Source of the DNA: Spisula solida
Lineage: Eukaryota > Mollusca > Bivalvia > Venerida > Mactridae
Direction: 5' to 3'
Length of the DNA stretch: 64,000 nt
NCBI GenBank assembly: GCA_947247005.1
Contig: OX365946.1
Span: forward strand, 12,284,453 to 12,348,452
The position numbers and the translations under genes are program-made. Under the pieces are notes generated by a model. The model searched no databases, had not been told where the DNA came from, and saw only the letters and a program-made list of their open reading frames with translations. Positions 58,240-64,000 of this stretch are shown in pieces. Within the stretch, counting starts at the first letter, position 1, and every line of letters starts with the position of its first letter.

Positions 58240-58469
58240 TTTGATTCTAATATATCTTAGAATTATAAGACACATGCATATTTGAAATCTGCATCTCAAG
58301 GCGCTTCTTATGAGCCTATATTCATGAAAATCCGAAGTGGTCATGTTGACCAAACTGTAGTTTAAAAAGCATGTTTTTCCATAAGTAAAGAGTAGTTGCC
58401 AGACAATTTTTTCTTGTTTTCTCAAAATATTGATTTTGTACTTACGACCTTATAATTCTAAGCCAGCGA
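58240..58469 (+). repeat. MITE family D, copy 3, within TTGAC-repeat flanks
   Basis: It shares AAGGCGCTTCTTATGAGCCT and CTAAGCCAGCGA with the other copies. Outside it, AACAAGTCAAGTCAAGT (left) and ACTTGACTTGACTTGATTAA (right, near 58518-58540) are inverted, so the copy may sit inside another small element. Confidence 0.6.
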
Positions 58470-59384
58470 TATGTTTACTTGGCGATGGACTTAGTTGTTT
58501 ATGCCAATAAATAATTTGACTTGACTTGACTTGATTAACAACATATAGGTTGGGTGACCAGATAGAAAAGGTTATTCCCGGCGTATAATACGAGTAAGAT
58601 CACCAAACAACGTCACCAAAACATTGCATTGTTTTTTATGAAACATGATAATATTTATTGGGAATGTAATCAAAATTTACATCATTAAATCAAGATGTTC
58701 ACAGATAAACCTCACTCGGTACTTGTAAGAGATATATGTGTTAAGTATTATAAGTATATAACTAAATCATGCCAATCTACCGCAATATTTGAATAGTTAA
58801 AATATAGTACTTGTGTTTTTACTTTTTATTCAGTTTTCAGATACATATAGATACATAAAAAAACAGTACAATGCACACAACAACAACAACAATAAACACA
58901 AGATAAGTAATATTTGTTTGATTGAATTGTCATGTGGTTATTAGTATGTAAAATATAGTACTTACATGTTATGTATACATCCAATAATTTCGTATTCTAC
59001 GTATTCCCAAATATGTACACATTGTACAGGGTTAATAAACTGAATAATATTGCATGTGTCACTTGATTTGTAGATAATATAGGAATATTATTTATAACGG
59101 TTTCAGACATAAACTTTTATAATTTTGTCGTTTACGTTTCACAGTTACACATAATTTGTAAAAAGTGTTAGACGATACAGTCGTAACATCAATATTGTTT
59201 GCATCGTTGTTTTATCAATATATCAACGAAATTTCAGGGCGGATTCAATAAATGGCATGCCGTATAAATTCCCTATCGATTTTTATTGACAAATCTGACG
59301 TACTTTCGTTTTATTAAATAAAATTGTGAACTCCTTGCCCCGATTACAATCCCTCTATGTATATACCACAGCGTATAAACCTAA

Positions 59385-59559
59385 TCACTGTATGACTTAT
59401 TGAGAGGCTATACAATTCAACTTGTATGACTTATTGTGAGCAAAGCATCTGTGGTTTCCGGTCACTGTAGGACTTATTTGGGGAGATACAATTCAACTTG
59501 TATGACTTATTGCGAGCAAAACTGTTTGTGATTTCTGGTCACTGTATGACTTATTGTGA
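59385..59559 (+). repeat. 77-bp tandem repeat, about 2.3 copies
   Basis: TCACTGTA.GACTTATT starts at 59385, 59462 and 59539, an exact 77-bp period. Each unit also holds an internal second GTATGACTTATTG. Confidence 0.8.
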
Positions 59560-61085
59560 TAACCGGAAGTTGACTTGCTTATACACTGTGCGTATTGTAT
59601 ACTTAACAAAACTTGTATACTGTCACATCAGTATTAAATTGAGTTTCCTAGCCATTTTTTATGAAAAATTGTACATTGTTTGTCTATAAAAAATGACAAA
59701 TCTTATTCAACAGTCACCACTAGTCTGTTATATACCAATCTTTGCACGAAATGTATTAAACGTGTATTCTATTTGGTCTTTACTGTACATAGTTGTACAA
59801 TATCTGACATAAGTTGGTATCGCTTTATAAGTGTTCAAAACCTGAGAACCTCATGTAAAGGGAGACAATTGGTTTGAATGTTCAAGCTTTATTTGTAGTC
59901 AAGGCCCATAATTATGGACATCTGACATGATATAACAGATTGGTACACAGGCAATAGATGATATCATGACTAGAAAAGTGTAATATCCATTTCATCACGT
60001 CATCCCTACATTTATTTATGCCAAAAATAAACAAGCATGCTATGTAGATATAGCACATCAACTGAGTGAACTGGTGTTTAGTTCCAATGATTCAATTCAT
60101 TGATTCGGTTGCGATCAGGCAAAGCAATTATAAAGTATCATAAGTATAAAACTGAAGGAAATGGGTAAATATAGAAAGTAGATGAATGGTGTTTTTAAAA
60201 TAAAAGCCACCATTCTTCCCATCCCTAACAAGACAAAAATGATGATATTCTAGCTAATAATTTAACATGGCCTACTAGTAATTCAAATATAAACTACTTA
60301 TATATTACCATATTTCCAAACAACTGCTGAGTGAGATACATGTACTGTACATTCCGAAATTATTCCATCCAATACACACAGTCATTTAAGGTTTTACATG
60401 TATTTTCATATAATAGCTATCACTGCCAGCTTCACATACGAAATGTGACATTTAAATATCGAGCATGGGAACAAATGACATCCTTGAATTTATATGTCGA
60501 TAGGTTCATATAGTGATGTATATTATAACTATGTTGTACTGACGTCAACATTATCGACAGACAAGCAAACATGCCGATGGATTTATTCAAACAAATTAAA
60601 TTTCTCTTAAGTTGGTAAGGTGAATATACAATTGCTTTGATATTATTTATGCAAATACATATATCTACATTTATAGCATATCAAGTTTATACAAGCGCCG
60701 CCAATATCACTCAATTCTGTTTGCGACTTGTGTTGATATTTGAGATTATTTACAAGAGCTTGTTATATTATGATATATACGTATACGTACTTGTTATACG
60801 TGATGTGTGATTTATATGTTTATTGTCTACTGGTTGTATACATATGTGTTGGTCCAGAATGCTGGACGAGTGGGAGGGCCCCACCTTTAGCACCATGTCG
60901 AACTATGGTCCTTTAACAGTAACACGACATGTCGTAAATCTCGTTTGTACTTAATGCATTTAAATGTTTAACCGGATCTAAAGTTGCCAAAACAAAAACA
61001 AATATCAATGTGATGGATCTTGTGCTAACCTCGTCAAACCATTACGACGCAATGTATACAGGGATAGCCTGTATATAAGCCTGTG

Positions 61086-61128
61086 GCTGAACCGTCGGAA
61101 TTTATAAGCAGCAACTTGGAGACAGCTT
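61086..61128 (+). repeat. Short dispersed repeat shared with 5724-5768
   Basis: Both contain GGCTG.ACCGT..GAATT and ACTTGGAGACAGCTT. Origin unknown. Confidence 0.45.
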
Positions 61129-61305
61129 ATCTGTCTAGTTCTAACCCATCATTGGAGCGTAAGGCTTTTTCTACAGTCCGTCCATTTCTGCTTCACGATG
61201 AGTTAGTGTATAAGTATATGCATGTATATACAGCTTTTACTGTTGAAACTGTAAGTCATTCATTATTCTGGGATTTTGGCAGTTCATTCGCTTGTTCAGT
61301 TACTA

Positions 61306-61405
61306 TGTTGGTCATTATGCCGTGTTATTGTAGCATGTGTTGTTTTTATGTTTTCTGTACTTGACTAGTGCTGACTTCCCTGTCCGACTTTCTACTATAT
61401 TAACA
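61306..61405 (+). repeat. Dispersed repeat E, copy 3
   Basis: TGTTGGTCATTATGCCGTGT, TTGTTTTTATGTTTTCTG and TTCCCTGTCCGACTTTCTA match copies at 39601 and 33950. Confidence 0.5.
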
Positions 61406-61823
61406 AAATCGGCACGTAACAGCTCATAAGACCTGCATACAATGTCCGTGCGGATTTTGAACACTATGAGGCATGTTAATGCTCGCATGACTAAAGCAGG
61501 AAATTCACAAGGACGCTGCGTGATCATCTTACAGACAATGTACGAGTGGCCTGCGGGCGTCAAACAAACCAATATGCTTGTCTGCAATGTCCGTTCTGAT
61601 ACGGTGTTCGACTTCCACGGGACCGTCAGAGTTGTCACTAGGCACCACGATTGTACAGATACCATATAGGAATCTATAAGACTCGTAGTCCTTTATGTCG
61701 TAAGGTGTTTGTGATCCTGATAAAAAATACTTAAAATAATAAGAAATTACAAAATATAATAATATAAATTACAAAATATATTACACAAGTAGCACGTGTT
61801 GTTGTAGAATTTTTTTCATCTAA

Positions 61824-62107
61824 TGCTACGGTCACAAAGCTCGTGCGGTATCCGTACGAATTTATCAACTCGTACGAGTTCACAATTTTTGAAATCCTAA
61901 CGGTGTTGTATGTTCGTAGCGTCTGGTCACAGCTTGTACGGACCACGAACCATCAATAGAGATGCACTCTTACGATAGCCGCACGATGCTCGTACGGGTT
62001 AAAAAATATGTACGATGCTCGTACAAGTCTTCGGTGTCCGTACGGACGCCGCGCGAGTTTGCCAAATCAACTCGTGCGGAGTTCGTAGGGCAAATGTGAC
62101 CGAAGCA
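61824..62107. mobile_element. 284-bp MITE with CGTACG-rich interior, TAA duplication
   Basis: Termini TGCTACGGTCACA and TGTGACCGAAGCA are inverted and flanked by TAA (61821-61823 and 62108-62110), the 3-bp duplication expected of PIF/Harbinger-like elements. The interior repeats CTCGTACG/CGTACGAG about eight times in both orientations. Confidence 0.8.
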
Positions 62108-64000
62108 TAACCGGATATAAATGAAACATAATGTATTATGGGCAATAAGCAGTTCAGCTCGGATATGTGCTATTATATATATTTTCGGGTGTTAGTAACA
62201 TAGCAAGTTACTCACTGGCAAGGTCAACTTATCACCGACTGAAAATGATGAATAAAACTCAAATTAAGTAAAGGTATTCAAATACCATTGATATTTCGCG
62301 GGCACTCTCATTTTATTTACTTCTTTATGGAGTAATATATAATTCGCCGGAGAGAACACTTGACTTATCAATAAACAAATATGAATGATAAAACACAGCA
62401 AGGTCAACTGACCGCTTGTTTTCAGTGTAGATTTAAAGAGTATATCATAAAAAGTATATATTCACAAGGTTAAACAAAATGAGCATCGAAAATGCATTAA
62501 ATTTTAATTTTCATCTGTAAACAAAGGCTAGTCACGGTTATCATCGTCGAACCATTCTACAATTAAATAGACCAGTAAGTTAATATTAGTAATGTCAAAA
62601 TGTATGTGGAAAGTATACCATACATGTATAATTATGTAAACTAATTGTGACATCAATATTACATATGAATTAGATGATTTACTTAGGGTGGGTGAGGGAT
62701 TTAGATTTAAACTGTTTATCATTAAACACAGAAATACTCTGGTGTATTTGTATTTTGTCAACATTGTTCTATCTATATAAACAGGCTGTACCACTATAAT
62801 GCATATTCCGTACTCTGTTATGTTTGTCTGACCCGAGTGTTTGTTGACATTTAGTATATAATCATGTAACGTATTGTAGACTTTATCCTGGTCATCATTA
62901 CTTATGCAAGAATAGTGTCTCATAGATTTGGTAATTGTGGGCATACATGTATGTTTGATTCATACTGGGGTAAGCCCCTACAAGTATACCCACATAGTGA
63001 GTGACTTAATATTTTAGTATGTACACTCTAGCAACGACGCTAACTACCCAACAAATTGGACTGACGCTAAATGTCAGAACATTAACGCTAAATATCACAA
63101 TCCTTTATAAACACTATTTTATGGTATGACTGTTTTAGTTTTTGTACAGACTTTTTTAAAAGAACAGTTATCAGGGTTTTACCGGGATGAACCGAATTTT
63201 ACTCGGTATATCCCGTTCAGTGAACTGGCGTACAACTGTAACAACATTTGATCGCCAAGACGAACCATGGTGAACCGTGATAATCTTATCAAACTGGCAA
63301 AAGAGGCCCGACTGTTTTCAAATGTTTAAAGCGTCATGTATGAGCTACCGTGAGGAATGGTCAATATTTCAACAGAATCGGAATACGGAGTCAAACCTGG
63401 GTTTCAACCGGGGCTACACCTAGCTCTACTGCGATGTTGCATCCCGGTCTCAGTACGGATTATCCCGGTATAGCCAAGGTGTGTCGCGGTTCTGAGCTGA
63501 CAGAGCCCTAGTATCACTGTGCCGGTTTGGCATCCCCGGTTTGCCCGGTGTATGAACAGGTAGGTATCATGTCTAACCGGGCTAACAACCTTAGAGACAC
63601 CGAGAACTTCTTAGACCGTGAACCGAGTTGATCCGACCCTATGACGTCGTACCGTATGGGTTCGAATACCACTATAGGTGCAAACCAATTCTGGTATTTT
63701 TTAAAAATGTTTATTACAACTGGGAGTGACCAAAAACGATGTTAAGAACCGACTAAATCGAGGGCTGAAAATAATTATAATGGTTTCATCACAGCCAAGG
63801 TAAGTATAGTTGCAGTTACGTACTAGCGTGGTATATCCCGGTATTTGTCGAACAATGCCAAATAATAATTATGTAAGATATATATGAAATTCTGTTGAAA
63901 TCTGTGCATTTTAGTTTATGAAAAGTAGTATTCAAACCCACACGATGAGCTGCCTTATTTATCATAACAAAAACCAACTGCAATTATTGCATTACATAAT

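Larger units (their letters stand above)
50091..64000. other. Region upstream of HUNK without recognised coding exons
   Basis: 14 kb with no ORF that I can assign. It may contain noncoding first exons and the promoter of HUNK. It holds the MITEs, SINEs, hairpin and tandem repeats listed separately. Around 51950-52040 is a low-complexity GTCGGTCGGTCTG tract after a C-rich run. About 63170-63660 is locally richer in CCGG/CCGGT and looks like a decayed repeat. Confidence 0.5.

Noticed and set aside
61315..61669. Overlapping ORFs on both strands (75 and 116 codons)
   Set aside because: No recognisable domain; the left end overlaps dispersed repeat E.
62528..62944. 138-codon minus-strand ORF
   Set aside because: Longest ORF in the region but AT-rich, with unlikely codon use and no recognised motif; chance or decayed repeat is more likely.

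Overview
The window is eukaryotic nuclear DNA, most likely from a mollusc and probably a bivalve. It is AT-rich, its genes are split by GT-AG introns, it carries tRNA-derived SINEs and many small DNA transposons, and the palindrome TACATGTA recurs often. The three conserved genes are animal genes (HUNK, ZC4H2, SYCP1). The species cannot be named from sequence alone.

Three protein genes can be assembled exon by exon with consistent reading phase. (1) SYCP1-like, minus strand: first coding exon 5402-5464, then 537-582 and 56-168, running off the left edge. (2) ZC4H2, plus strand: five exons between 6486 and 17906, 233 residues, complete. (3) HUNK, minus strand: nine coding exons between 49743 and 27170, 737 residues, complete, with an intact kinase catalytic core. 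SYCP1 and ZC4H2 are head to head, with about 1 kb between their coding starts. ZC4H2 and HUNK converge tail to tail across about 9.3 kb.

The remaining sequence is introns and intergenic DNA, heavily colonised by transposons. SYCP1 intron 1 holds a 4.2 kb foldback element with ~1 kb arms. ZC4H2 intron 1 holds a 0.73 kb foldback element with an 8-bp target duplication and a 4.7 kb pogo/Tigger-type element. ZC4H2 intron 3 holds a MITE. HUNK introns hold two minisatellites, an element with 30-bp inverted termini, a 1.4 kb inverted-repeat element, several MITEs and SINEs. The intergenic stretch 17907-27169 has SINEs, a decayed Tc1/mariner transposase and a short ORF encoding a possible 46-residue membrane micropeptide. 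From 50091 to 64000 I find no gene exon, only repeats and perhaps noncoding first exons of HUNK.

Observations most worth a second look: the 4.2 kb foldback element; a 28-bp perfect palindrome that looks like the two joined ends of the 0.73 kb element; a 33-bp minisatellite that appears to have grown from a pogo-type transposon end; seven 38-bp repeats carrying CCAAT boxes just upstream of the HUNK start exon; a 110-nt near-perfect hairpin; and the micropeptide ORF. I found no CRISPR array, operon, rRNA or convincing functional tRNA gene, and no clearly new multi-gene system.
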